Source: JBJFGR01 sp051892875 (lineage in GTDB: Bacteria; Pseudomonadota; Gammaproteobacteria; Enterobacterales; Succinivibrionaceae). From it: DNA of 48,944 nucleotides. Below are positions 33,650-42,647 of this stretch, piece by piece. The first letter of the stretch is position 1, and the number at the start of each line of letters is the position of its first letter. A program made the position numbers and the translations under genes. The notes beneath the pieces are model-generated. The model did no database searches. It was not told the DNA's origin and saw only the letters and a list, made by a program, of their open reading frames with translations. The stretch covers positions 1 through 48,944 of the forward strand of contig JBJFGR010000085.1 in NCBI GenBank assembly GCA_051892875.1, given 5' to 3'.

Positions 33650-35371
33650 TTATTGAGCCAATGTTGTTTTCACTAGACTAACAATATCAGCTAGAGGAAG
33701 TTTCTGCTTTTCTTGAGTTGCTCTATTTTCATATTCTGCAAGGCCTTCAGCTAGTGCTTTTTCGCCTAGAATGATAATATGAGGAACGCCAATTAGTTCC
33801 ATGTCTGCAAACATAACACCAGGGCGTTCTTTGCGGTCATCCATAATAACTTCATAACCTTGAGCAATTAACTCTTCATAAAGGTTATCAGCTGCTTTTG
33901 CAACTGTTTCACTCTTTTGATAGTTTATTGGAACTATAGCAATTTGGAACGGTGCCATAGATTTTGGCCATAAAATACCTCTGTCATCGTGGTTTTGTTC
34001 GATAGCAGCTGCAATTACACGGGTAACACCAATACCATAACATCCCATTTCCATTGGAATATTTTCACCAGCTTCATTTAATACTCTGCAATTCATAGCT
34101 TCTGAGTATTTTGTACCAAGTTCGAATACTTGACCAACCTCTATACCATGTTTTAATACTAAAGTTCCTTTGCCGTCTGGACTAGGATCTCCTGCAACTA
34201 CACAACGTATGTCTTGAATTTCGTATGTTGGTACATCACGATCCCAATTTACACCACCTAAGTGGAATCCTGTTTCATTAGCACCGCAGTAGAAATCTGA
34301 TAAAACAGAAGCAGATCTATCGACAATAATTCTTCCTTTGAAACCAACAGGACCTAAAGACCCAGGAGTTGCACCTGTAAACGCTTTAATTTCTTCTTCT
34401 GTTGCAAAAACTAAAGGTTTTACGATACCTGATAACTTTTCAGCTTTTACTTCATTAAGTTCATGGTCACCACGTAATACAATCATTACTAATGTGTCAT
34501 TGTTGTTTTCATCTGTACCGTGAACAATTAATGATTTAGAAACTATTTTGTTTGGAATATTTAAGAATTGAGCTACATCTTCAACACTGCGACAATTTGG
34601 TGTAGATATTTTTTCAATTTCCCTAGTAGGTGCTTGGCGTTCGATGTTAGGCATAACAGCTTCTGCCATTTCAATATTTGCTGCATAATTTGATTCTGTT
34701 GAGAATGCTATTATATCTTCACCTGCATCAGCAAGAACTTGGAATTCATGAGAGTGATTACCACCTATTGAGCCAGTATCTGCTTCAACTGGGCGATATG
34801 TTAAACCGAGTCTATCAAAAATATTGCAATATGTTTGATACATAATATTGTATGTATCTCGTAAACTTTCTTTTGATAAATGGAATGAATAACCATCTTT
34901 CATTAAAAACTCACGACCTCTCATAACACCAAAGCGAGGTCGAACTTCATCTCGGAACTTTGTTTGAATCTGGTAAAGATTCATTGGTAATTGTTTATAA
35001 CTCTTAATTTCGTATCGTGCTAAATATGTAACTACTTCTTCATGAGTTGGACCTAAAACAAAATCGTTTTCTTTACGATCTTTAAAACGACACAATTCAG
35101 GACCATATTTTTCTGCTCTGCCTGATTCTTCCCATAATTCTAAAGGTTGAATTACTGGCATATTAATTTCAAGGCAACCTGATTTGTTTAATTCTTCGCG
35201 AACTATATTGATTACTTTTTGTAAAACTCTTTGACCAGTTGGTAACCATATATATAAACCAGAAGCAAGTTGTCTTATTAAGCCTGCACGTAGCATAAGT
35301 TGATGACTTGTAACGGATGCTTCAGCAGGTGTTTCTTTTAATGTTGATAATAAAAATTTACTTGTACGCAT
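33650..35371 (-). CDS. proS: Proline--tRNA ligase
   Basis: This class II synthetase charges tRNA-Pro. At 573 residues it is the bacterial long form (E. coli 572). Motif 2 region RDEVRPRFGVMRGREFLMKD (about 137-156), the inserted YbaK-like editing domain (about 225-385, with FTGATPGSLGPVG) and motif 3 (MGCYGIGVTRVIAAAIEQ) are all present, then the C-terminal anticodon-binding domain. It is transcribed towards the CRISPR array and protected by a strong terminator. Confidence 0.98.
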   Translation of the reverse strand: MRTSKFLLSTLKETPAEASVTSHQLMLRAGLIRQLASGLYIWLPTGQRVLQKVINIVREELNKSGCLEINMPVIQPLELWEESGRAEKYGPELCRFKDRKENDFVLGPTHEEVVTYLARYEIKSYKQLPMNLYQIQTKFRDEVRPRFGVMRGREFLMKDGYSFHLSKESLRDTYNIMYQTYCNIFDRLGLTYRPVEADTGSIGGNHSHEFQVLADAGEDIIAFSTESNYAANIEMAEAVMPNIERQAPTREIEKISTPNCRSVEDVAQFLNIPNKIVSKSLIVHGTDENNNDTLVMIVLRGDHELNEVKAEKLSGIVKPLVFATEEEIKAFTGATPGSLGPVGFKGRIIVDRSASVLSDFYCGANETGFHLGGVNWDRDVPTYEIQDIRCVVAGDPSPDGKGTLVLKHGIEVGQVFELGTKYSEAMNCRVLNEAGENIPMEMGCYGIGVTRVIAAAIEQNHDDRGILWPKSMAPFQIAIVPINYQKSETVAKAADNLYEELIAQGYEVIMDDRKERPGVMFADMELIGVPHIIILGEKALAEGLAEYENRATQEKQKLPLADIVSLVKTTLAQ

Positions 35372-35542
35372 GATGATGCCTTAGTAGAAATATAAAAAAT
35401 TTGGCGTCTATTTTATCAAAAACAAACATATTTTAGAACTTTAATAAAAAGAATAATTAAAAAAAAGATTATTGAATTTTTGGGATATAACTCTCGTTTA
35501 TGATAAAATATAGCAGTCGTTCTTTTGGAGGAATTTTAATAG

Positions 35543-35767
35543 ATGATGTTATTTATCTATACATTAATTGGTTTTTTGCTCTTTTTTCTATTAGCTGCTA
35601 TTGGTTATATAGTGCAAAAGAAAGTTATAAATGGTTCATGTGGTGGATTGGCTAATGTTGGCGTTGAAAAAGTTTGTTCATGTGAAAAACCATGTTTTAA
35701 AAGAAGAATTAAAAACAAGATTGCTGAAATTACAGGTAAATCGTCTGAAGAAAGTAATAACAAATAA
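35543..35767 (+). CDS. nqrM: Na+-NQR maturation protein NqrM
   Basis: NqrM is needed to assemble the sodium-pumping NADH:quinone reductase and is thought to deliver iron for the Cys-ligated centre between NqrD and NqrE. The 74-residue protein has one N-terminal membrane segment (about 3-25) and the family Cys motif GSCGGLANVGVEKVCSCEKPC (four Cys in about 20 residues). GGAGG lies upstream; the two adjacent ATGs at 35543 and 35546 are both possible. apbE follows after 62 bases. In relatives both genes sit after nqrABCDEF, which is not in this window. Confidence 0.93.
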   Translation: MMLFIYTLIGFLLFFLLAAIGYIVQKKVINGSCGGLANVGVEKVCSCEKPCFKRRIKNKIAEITGKSSEESNNK

Positions 35768-35829
35768 TTTAAATATAAAAAATTTTAAATAATTTTTATT
35801 AGATAAACAGTTGTATTATTGGGGTTGGA

Positions 35830-36885
35830 ATGAAAAATATTTTTTCATTAATTTTAAAAAGTATCTTATTTTCAAATGTAGTTTTTTCTTTATCTGCTTG
35901 TAATTTTGATATAGCTCCTAAAGATGATGTAAAAGTTGGTGGTAAGACCATGGGGACTTTTTATAACATTACTGTTGTTGGAGATTATCCAGGCGGAGCT
36001 GATAAGTTACGTTATGATGCTGATAGTGTTTTAAATAGTATAGTAAATGATATTTCTTTATATGATAAAAATACACCTTTATCAAAATTTAACGCTATGC
36101 GTTCGACTGACAAGTTTGTTATCAATGAAAATATAGCAGATGTAGTTTTAACTAGTATTAGATTAGGAAAGCTTACAGGTAATTATTCAGATATAACAAT
36201 AAGTCCTTTAGTAAATTTGTGGGGATTTGGTGCTAAAAGAACTAACTCCAAGCCTTCTGAAGAGCAGATAGAAAATGCAAAATCTAATTTAGGCCAGGAT
36301 AAGATATATATAGAATATAATTCAAATATAGTAACAATGAGAAAAGATAACCCAAATATAGAAATTGATCTTGCAACTGTAGGCGAAGGTTATGGAGCTG
36401 ATAAATTAGCTGATTTAATGGATGAAAAGGGAATCCAAAATTATATGGTTTCTGTTGCTGGCGCCATAAGAACAAAGGGAGTTAATAGTCGAGGAACAGA
36501 TTGGGTTGTTGCTCTAGAATCACCATCAAATGATGTGAATGTAGGTCGAAATGTTGAAATAAATGTGTGTACAAAAGGAAATGCTATTTCTACATCTGGT
36601 AGTTATCGTAATTATCAAGAAGATGAAAAAGGTAATAGAATATCACATATTATTGATCCAAAGACAGGAGCGCCTATAAAACATAATACTGTTTCTGTAA
36701 CAGTTATTGGAAAAACCGCGTTATACACAGATGCTTTAGATACTGGATTCATGGTAATGGGTTATGAAAAAGCGTTAGTGTATGCAAATGAGCATAATAT
36801 ACCTATATACGCAATTGAAAAGACTGAAGATGGTTATAAAGCTCATTATAGCAGAGCTATGCAACAGTATTTAGATTGTGAATAA
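35830..36885 (+). CDS. apbE: FAD:protein FMN transferase (ApbE lipoprotein)
   Basis: ApbE attaches FMN covalently to threonines of NqrB and NqrC in the periplasm. The 351-residue product has a lipoprotein signal ending in SLSAC (Cys about 24). Core motifs: GKTMGTFYNI (about 38-47), SPLVNLWGFG (about 125-134), DLATVGEGYGADKLADLM (about 180-197), SHIIDPKTGAP and DALDTGFMVMG (the metal-site Asp/Thr region). Two motifs deviate from what I expect for the family: VGEGYG where AKGYA is common, and VAGAIRTKG where GGE-R-KG is common. The protein is otherwise full-length. It forms a pair with nqrM. Confidence 0.93.
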   Translation: MKNIFSLILKSILFSNVVFSLSACNFDIAPKDDVKVGGKTMGTFYNITVVGDYPGGADKLRYDADSVLNSIVNDISLYDKNTPLSKFNAMRSTDKFVINENIADVVLTSIRLGKLTGNYSDITISPLVNLWGFGAKRTNSKPSEEQIENAKSNLGQDKIYIEYNSNIVTMRKDNPNIEIDLATVGEGYGADKLADLMDEKGIQNYMVSVAGAIRTKGVNSRGTDWVVALESPSNDVNVGRNVEINVCTKGNAISTSGSYRNYQEDEKGNRISHIIDPKTGAPIKHNTVSVTVIGKTALYTDALDTGFMVMGYEKALVYANEHNIPIYAIEKTEDGYKAHYSRAMQQYLDCE

Positions 36886-36932
36886 AAATATTGAAAGAAT
36901 ATTTTTATTTTTTCTGTTAATAATTTTGAATA

Positions 36933-36961
36933 AAAAATCCTCAGGAGACTGAGGATTTTTA
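36933..36961. terminator. Terminator after apbE, usable in both directions
   Basis: AAAAATCCTCAG and CTGAGGATTTTT form a perfect 12-base-pair stem with a GAGA loop. A-rich and T-rich flanks make it symmetrical; it could also stop transcripts from ppa. Confidence 0.85.
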
Positions 36962-37039
36962 TTCATAAAGCTATATAATTATTAAAGTTATATAATTATA
37001 TGTAGTAACATATTTTTATAAAGCTTAATATATTACTTT

Positions 37040-37573
37040 TTACTTTGATTCGTTGTAACGTTTAATAGAAGCTTCAATTTCAGCAATAGCTGCAGCCTTA
37101 TTTTCCCAGCCATCAACTTTTACCCACTTACCAGCTTCTAGTTCTTTGTAGTGTTCAAAGAAATGCTTGATTTGACCTTTTAATAATTCAGGTAAATCTT
37201 CAACGTCTTTGATATTTTCATAGATCTTTGTTAACTTGCTATGTGGTACAGCAATAATCTTTGTATCAACACCAGATTCGTCAGTCATTTTTAACATAGC
37301 TACTGGACGGCAACGAATTACAGAACCAGGTAATAAAGGATATGGAGTAGGAATTAATACATCAATAGGGTCACCATCTAATGATAATGAGTGATTGATG
37401 AAACCATAGTTACATGGATAAAACATAGGTGTAGCCATGAAACGATCTACAAATACAGCACCTGAAGCCTTATCAACTTCGTATTTAATAGGGTCTGCAT
37501 TCTGAGGGATTTCGATAACCGCATAAAGATCTTCAGGAAGTTCTTTACCAGCAGGGATATTTTCTAAAATCAT
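37040..37573 (-). CDS. ppa: Inorganic pyrophosphatase
   Basis: It hydrolyses pyrophosphate released by biosynthesis. It has 177 residues (E. coli 176). The family I active-site signature DGDPIDVLI (about residues 66-74), KYEVDKASGAVFVDR and the Asp/Lys cluster around KDVEDLPE are present. The gene stands alone, with a divergent or convergent arrangement to its neighbours. ppa and mpl are also near each other in E. coli. Confidence 0.97.
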   Translation of the reverse strand: MILENIPAGKELPEDLYAVIEIPQNADPIKYEVDKASGAVFVDRFMATPMFYPCNYGFINHSLSLDGDPIDVLIPTPYPLLPGSVIRCRPVAMLKMTDESGVDTKIIAVPHSKLTKIYENIKDVEDLPELLKGQIKHFFEHYKELEAGKWVKVDGWENKAAAIAEIEASIKRYNESK

Positions 37574-37674
37574 TTTAGATTCCTTTAATAAAAATGTTAA
37601 AAAATAAATTTTTTGAAATTATATACGAAAAGCTTATTTTTTTCATCAAGTTTATAAATTACATTTTTGTTGAG

Positions 37675-37699
37675 AAAAAAGGCATCTTAGAGATGCCTT
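37675..37699 (-). terminator. Terminator of the small lipoprotein gene
   Basis: On the minus strand GGCATC and GATGCC pair across TCTAA, followed by TTTTTT, about 25 bases after the stop codon. Confidence 0.85.
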
Positions 37700-37724
37700 A
37701 TCCTTATTATTTAAGTTAATTTAT

Positions 37725-38117
37725 TTATAAATTCTTGGCGTTATTAAGATTTAATTGTATTTCTTTGTTTAAGTTTGTTGTCCATTGAACATATTTTTTG
37801 CTGATTTTTCCTTTTTTATATTTTAGACCAGAACTATTTAAGTAGTTTATAGTGTAGCTATTGTTTGTGTAATTAATAGAAACTTCCAAAAATACTTTAT
37901 CACTCTTCTTATAAGCAGTTTTAATGCTGTTTAAGCTTTTTTCCAAAATTATCCAATTTCTCTCATTAATTGCATCTATAATACATTTTTCCATTACTTT
38001 AGTAGAGTAATTTGTTGATGAGACATAACTAATAGGTGAAGAACTTACTTTTGATGAACAAGCTGAAATTAAAACAACTGATAAAGATAAGAATAAAGAT
38101 AGTAGTAATTTTTTCAT
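37725..38117 (-). CDS. Small predicted lipoprotein of unknown function
   Basis: The product has 130 residues. It begins MKKLLLSLFLSLSVVLISAC, a clear lipoprotein signal with the lipidated Cys at residue 20 followed by Ser-Ser, which favours the outer membrane. The mature part has one further Cys (MEKCIIDA) and a basic, Asn/Lys/Tyr-rich C-terminal half. No family recognised. It is monocistronic, with its own terminator, divergent from mpl. Confidence 0.8.
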   Translation of the reverse strand: MKKLLLSLFLSLSVVLISACSSKVSSSPISYVSSTNYSTKVMEKCIIDAINERNWIILEKSLNSIKTAYKKSDKVFLEVSINYTNNSYTINYLNSSGLKYKKGKISKKYVQWTTNLNKEIQLNLNNAKNL

Positions 38118-38276
38118 AATAACCCCGAAAAATCAAAATCTTGAATAGATATACATTATTTATTTTATATTGAAATTTTAATTTAAATTATAATTATTTT
38201 TTGTGATTTGTAATAAAATATTATTGACGAATTATGTTTAGATAACAATTTTAAGTAATTTATTTTGGAGGTTTTG

Positions 38277-39638
38277 ATGCATATTCATATTCTTGGAATT
38301 TGTGGTACTTTTATGGGGGGAATTGCAGTAATTGCAAAGCAGTTAGGGTATAAGGTTACTGGTAGTGATGCTAATGTATATCCTCCAATGAGTACAATGT
38401 TAAAAAATTGTGGTATTGAAATAATTGAAGGATATGAAGAAGGTCAATTAATAGATTTGAAACCAGATTTAATAGTTGTTGGAAATGCAATGAAAAGAGG
38501 TATTCCTTGCATTGAGTATATGTTAAACAATAATTTACCATTTACATCAGGACCAGAATGGTTAGAAAATCATGTATTAAATAAAAAGAAGGTAATAGGT
38601 GTAGCAGGTACTCATGGAAAAACTTCAACATCTAGCATGATTGCCTGGATATTAGAGTATGCAAAATTAAATCCAAGTTTTTTAATTGGAGGGGTAACAG
38701 GAAACTTTGGGATATCAGCAAGATATACAGATAGTGATTACTTTGTAATTGAATCTGATGAGTATGATTGTGCATTTTTTGATAAACGTTCAAAATTTGT
38801 TCATTATAAACCATATGTACAAATTTTAAATAATTTGGAATATGATCACGCAGATATTTTTGAAAATATTGATGCTATAAAAAAACAGTTTCATCATTTG
38901 GTTCGTATTATTCCAGGCAAGGGAGAGGTTATAATTCCAGCGAATGACCAAGCTATAGATGATGTTATAAAAATGGGGTACTGGTCTAATCTTGTTAAAA
39001 TAGGTTCTAAAGATTCAGATTTGCATTATGAACTAGTAAATGAGGATGGTAGTGCTTTTAAGGTTATAGACAAGGATAATCATGTTATCGGAACAGTTTT
39101 ATGGAGTAGTATAGGTATTCATAATGTATATAATGCATTGATGGCCATAGAAGCTGCAAAATATATTGGAATAGCACCAGAGCTTTCAATTGAAGCATTA
39201 GGAAAGTTTGTTATGCCAAAGCGTCGTATGGAACTAAAAGGAGTTGTAAATAATATTGCTATTTACGACGATTTTGCTCATCATCCAACAGCTATAAAAA
39301 CAACTTTAGATGGACTACAAAAGAAAATTGGTAGTGATAAAAAAATAATTGCTGTATTTGAGCCCCGTTCAAATACCATGAAAATGGGGGTTAATAGGGA
39401 GCAATTGGTAAATTCATTAGATTTAGCATCCACGGTATTTATGTATGCACCAAGTGGATTAAAATGGAATACAGACGAATTACAGAATGGACATAAGTTT
39501 AATGTTTGTCATGATTTTGAGAGAATGATTGCTGATATAGTTTCAGCTACCAATCCTGGAGATGTTGTTTTAGTGATGAGTAATGGGGGATTTAATGGTA
39601 TTCAAGATAAACTATTAAAAGCTTTTGCTCAAAAATAA
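38277..39638 (+). CDS. mpl: UDP-N-acetylmuramate:L-Ala-gamma-D-Glu-meso-DAP ligase
   Basis: It reattaches the recycled murein tripeptide to UDP-MurNAc. I start it at the ATG at 38277 (MHIHILGICGTFMGG, as in E. coli), with GGAGG six bases upstream; this gives 453 residues. Mur ligase features: N-terminal GICGTFMGG, GSDANVYPPMST, the ATP loop VAGTHGKTSTSSM (about 107-119), FVIESDEYDCAFFDKRSKFV, LEYDHADIF, and YDDFAHHPTAI plus EPRSNTMKMG in the C-terminal domain. The presence of Mpl fits a Gram-negative that recycles cell-wall peptides. Confidence 0.97.
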   Translation: MHIHILGICGTFMGGIAVIAKQLGYKVTGSDANVYPPMSTMLKNCGIEIIEGYEEGQLIDLKPDLIVVGNAMKRGIPCIEYMLNNNLPFTSGPEWLENHVLNKKKVIGVAGTHGKTSTSSMIAWILEYAKLNPSFLIGGVTGNFGISARYTDSDYFVIESDEYDCAFFDKRSKFVHYKPYVQILNNLEYDHADIFENIDAIKKQFHHLVRIIPGKGEVIIPANDQAIDDVIKMGYWSNLVKIGSKDSDLHYELVNEDGSAFKVIDKDNHVIGTVLWSSIGIHNVYNALMAIEAAKYIGIAPELSIEALGKFVMPKRRMELKGVVNNIAIYDDFAHHPTAIKTTLDGLQKKIGSDKKIIAVFEPRSNTMKMGVNREQLVNSLDLASTVFMYAPSGLKWNTDELQNGHKFNVCHDFERMIADIVSATNPGDVVLVMSNGGFNGIQDKLLKAFAQK

Positions 39639-39666
39639 TATAAAAATTTAGATAAACATAATATAA

Positions 39667-39705
39667 TAAAAGGTCTATTTTTAAATTTAGAAATAGACCT
39701 TTTTA
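39667..39705. terminator. Bidirectional terminator between mpl and prs
   Basis: AAAAGGTCTATTT pairs with AAATAGACCTTTT, with T runs at both ends on the proper strands. It serves two convergent genes. Confidence 0.9.
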
Positions 39706-39716
39706 ATATAAAAATA

Positions 39717-40664
39717 TTAAGCTTCAAACATTGCAGAAATTGATTCTTCGTTAGAAATTCTGCGAATAGCTTCTGCTAACATTGGAGATAATGAAAGAAC
39801 GCGTACTTTACCAGTAGCCTTCATTTCTTCTGATAGAGGTATTGAATCTGTTACAACTACTTCATCTAAGCTTGATTCAGAGAAGTTCTTTAATGCAGGA
39901 CCTGATAATACAGGGTGAGTAGCATAAGCAAATACTCTCTTTGCACCACGATCCTTTAATGCATCTGATGCCTTACATAAAGTACCACCTGTATCGATCA
40001 TATCGTCAACGATAATACAATCTCTGCCTTCAACGTCACCGATTAAATGCATCACTTCAGAAACATTTGGACGAGGACGTCTCTTATCGATAATTGCAAT
40101 ATCAGTATCGTCTAATAACTTTGCAATAGCACGAGCACGAACAACTCCACCTATATCTGGAGAAACTACTACAGGGTTTTCAAAGTTATGGTTCTTCATA
40201 TCATCTACAAGGATAGGACTACCAAAGCAGTTATCAACTGGGACATCAAAGAAACCTTGAATTTGTTCTGCATGTAAATCAACTGTTAATACACGATCTA
40301 CACCTACACTTGATAATAAATCAGCAACAACCTTAGCTGTAATAGGTACACGAGCAGAACGTAAACGACGATCTTGTCTAGCATAACCAAAATATGGAAT
40401 AACTGCAGTTATACGACCAGCAGATGCACGACGCATAGCATCGATCATAACGATTAATTCCATTAAATTGTCATTAGTCGGGGCACATGTTGATTGAATG
40501 ATAAAAATATCACCGCCACGAACGTTTTCGTTAATTTGAACACAAATTTCGCCATCGCTAAAGCGACCAACTGTGGCATTACCTAACTTTGTAAATAATC
40601 TATCTGCGATTTTTTGAGCAAGAACAGGAGTTCCGTTACCTGCAAATATCTTCATATCTGGCAC
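39717..40664 (-). CDS. prs: Ribose-phosphate pyrophosphokinase
   Basis: It makes PRPP for nucleotides, histidine and tryptophan. It has 315 residues, equal to E. coli Prs. The ATP site (YFGYARQDRRLRS, about 94-106), catalytic VLTVDLHAEQIQGFF (about 126-140) and PRPP-binding DCIIVDDMIDTGGTLCKA (about 214-231) are intact. It is the last gene of lolB-ispE-prs, the same order as in E. coli, and starts 18 bases after ispE. Confidence 0.98.
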   Translation of the reverse strand: MPDMKIFAGNGTPVLAQKIADRLFTKLGNATVGRFSDGEICVQINENVRGGDIFIIQSTCAPTNDNLMELIVMIDAMRRASAGRITAVIPYFGYARQDRRLRSARVPITAKVVADLLSSVGVDRVLTVDLHAEQIQGFFDVPVDNCFGSPILVDDMKNHNFENPVVVSPDIGGVVRARAIAKLLDDTDIAIIDKRRPRPNVSEVMHLIGDVEGRDCIIVDDMIDTGGTLCKASDALKDRGAKRVFAYATHPVLSGPALKNFSESSLDEVVVTDSIPLSEEMKATGKVRVLSLSPMLAEAIRRISNEESISAMFEA

Positions 40665-40682
40665 GTTAATAACCTCTGGTAT

Positions 40683-41546
40683 TTAAAGGGTTTGGATATA
40701 GTTATGAGCAAAAGTCTTGAGTGGTGAAATCGCACAAGCTTGAGCTACAAAACCATGTATGTCATTCGGCATATCATTATACGCCATCATGGCAGATTTT
40801 TCATCATCAAAAATTCCGAAACAAGAAGCACCAGTTCCAGTCATTCTTGATGGTGCGTATTTTAGCAACCATGACAAGGTTTTTGCAACATTTGAATTTA
40901 AATTTTTCACTAATTTTTCACAATCATTATGGGTATTTTCAAATGACGAGTTATTTTTATTGATTTTAGGTGTGTTTCTAGGTAAATCAGAATTTGTAAA
41001 AATTTCTTTTGTTGATATGTGAGTATTATCAGGAGTTACAACTAAAAAGTATTTATTAGGTACATCAACTGGTTCTAATATTTCCCCAACACCTTCAGCA
41101 AATGCACTGTGACCTTTTACAAAAACAGGAACATCAGCACCTAATTTTCTGCCTATTGTTGCTAAAATATCATCTGAAAGTCCAAGATTCCAAATACAAT
41201 TTAATGCTACAAGAGTAGTGGCAGCATTTGAGGAACCACCACCTAAGCCACCTCCCATGGGGATTTTTTTATTGATTGTAACAGTGATACCTTTTTGTAT
41301 TCTAGTGTATTCACGAAGAGCTAGAATTGCTTTGTATACAATATTTTCTTCTTTGGGAAAACCGAGATCTGGAAGAATGTTAATTTCTGTATTAGAATCG
41401 TCATGGGTTTCAAATGTTAATTCATCTCCTTTATTTAGGATATAGAATATTGTTTGTAACTCATGATAACCATCAGATCGTTTTCCATTTATATGTAAAA
41501 ATAAATTAATTTTTGCAGGTGATGGCCAAGTTGTTATAGTTCCCAT
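40683..41546 (-). CDS. ispE: 4-diphosphocytidyl-2-C-methyl-D-erythritol kinase
   Basis: It is a GHMP kinase of the MEP isoprenoid pathway. It has 287 residues (E. coli 283). The start WPSPAKINLFLHINGKRSDG and the phosphate loop PMGGGLGGGSSNAATTL (about 97-113) are typical, and the C-terminal MTGTGASCFGIF is the third GHMP motif. Its start overlaps the end of lolB by 13 bases, which implies translational coupling. Confidence 0.96.
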   Translation of the reverse strand: MGTITTWPSPAKINLFLHINGKRSDGYHELQTIFYILNKGDELTFETHDDSNTEINILPDLGFPKEENIVYKAILALREYTRIQKGITVTINKKIPMGGGLGGGSSNAATTLVALNCIWNLGLSDDILATIGRKLGADVPVFVKGHSAFAEGVGEILEPVDVPNKYFLVVTPDNTHISTKEIFTNSDLPRNTPKINKNNSSFENTHNDCEKLVKNLNSNVAKTLSWLLKYAPSRMTGTGASCFGIFDDEKSAMMAYNDMPNDIHGFVAQACAISPLKTFAHNYIQTL

Positions 41547-42175
41547 TTGTTTAAATTTATCCTCATTTTTATTGTTTCATTTTGAACTTCAATTTTTTGG
41601 GGTAGTACAATTGTTTTTTTATTTGGTATTAGTTTTTGGGTACGTTCACTTAATTTGTTAACAGAAAGTTCTGTGTATTTTGTGTAGTTAACTAAAAAAT
41701 TTTTAATAACAAGGGATTTTGGTAAGCCAAAATCATTTAATGTTAATGATTCTATATTATCATTTATTATTTCACCTTTTAGAATTAGGGGTAATTCAGA
41801 ACAAGGTATACTAAATCCTGTTAATCTTTTTACTAATTGATTAACATCGGTATTTGAATATTCATTTCCATCATTATCTGTAATAGTTGTTATATTTTGT
41901 TTTTTATGTACTTTTAAAAGTGTGCTACCAGTAATAGATGTTAGATAAAGTACGAAGGTGTTATTATCTATTACAGCTAAGCTTATATAGGCGGTAAAGC
42001 TTTTTTTTTCATCCTTAAATGCTACTTTTCCATTAATTTGATATTCTTGAATATTTTTTAAGATTTTATTGTGATTAGCAAATTCTATGTTATTAGAAGT
42101 ATCTACATCGGGAAGAGTTGTACAACCTAAACACAAGAATATTGACAACAAAAAGACAACAAAAGTTTTGCACAT
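41534..42175 (-). CDS. lolB: Outer-membrane lipoprotein LolB
   Basis: LolB receives lipoproteins from LolA and inserts them in the outer membrane. The 213-residue product has a short lipoprotein signal with LCLGC (Cys 18). The body is of the expected size (E. coli 207) and has the pattern YQINGKVAFKDEKKSFTAYI seen near the start of mature LolB. Overall similarity is modest, so the operon (lolB-ispE-prs) carries much of the evidence. hemA, often divergent from lolB, is not here. Confidence 0.87.
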   Translation of the reverse strand: MCKTFVVFLLSIFLCLGCTTLPDVDTSNNIEFANHNKILKNIQEYQINGKVAFKDEKKSFTAYISLAVIDNNTFVLYLTSITGSTLLKVHKKQNITTITDNDGNEYSNTDVNQLVKRLTGFSIPCSELPLILKGEIINDNIESLTLNDFGLPKSLVIKNFLVNYTKYTELSVNKLSERTQKLIPNKKTIVLPQKIEVQNETIKMRINLNKWEL

Positions 42176-42647
42176 ATTTGGTATTCACGTATTGTTTAAT
42201 AAATTTAAAGGTATGGTTTTATATGCATTTTATCATAAAAAAGGAGATAATATGATAGTGAACTCTGTTATCTTTTAGCACTCTACTACATGGACTACTG
42301 TTCTACTATCTTCATGAAATTTGTCCTTATAACGTCTAATATATCTCTTCTTATAAAATACATCTTATGTTTTCCAACTAAGATATATTTTATCCTAAAA
42401 CAGCATTTTTATTTACCTATATTTTTTTAGTAGATTGAAATTTCTGAAAAAATTCTTTAGTCCATGAGGAATAGTTATAGTTTGATTAGAAAAAAGTTGA
42501 TCAAAAGAGGTAGAATTTCTACAGTGCATATAGAGGTTTCTTTAGCTGTTTTTAAGCAAAAAAAATTCTAAGAAGATCCTTACTTTTTTAATTAAATTTA
42601 ATAAAAATTGATTTCCATAAATTTTTAACAAGCTCCAAAGTTTTAAT
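42176..42647. other. Gene-poor stretch downstream of an AAGGAG site
   Basis: An excellent ribosome site, AAGGAG, lies before an ATG at 42252 on the plus strand, but the frame ends after 8 residues (MIVNSVIF). A second plus-strand frame, 42290-42430, would encode a 46-residue hydrophobic peptide starting MDYCSTIF, without its own good ribosome site. It may be a leader peptide plus a microprotein, or a frameshifted remnant. Apart from that I see only AT-rich sequence. The lolB promoter should lie near 42180-42240. Confidence 0.4.

Noticed and set aside
40759..41022. Plus-strand frames opposite ispE
   Set aside because: ispE is conserved across this region; the opposite frames lack ribosome sites and known domains.
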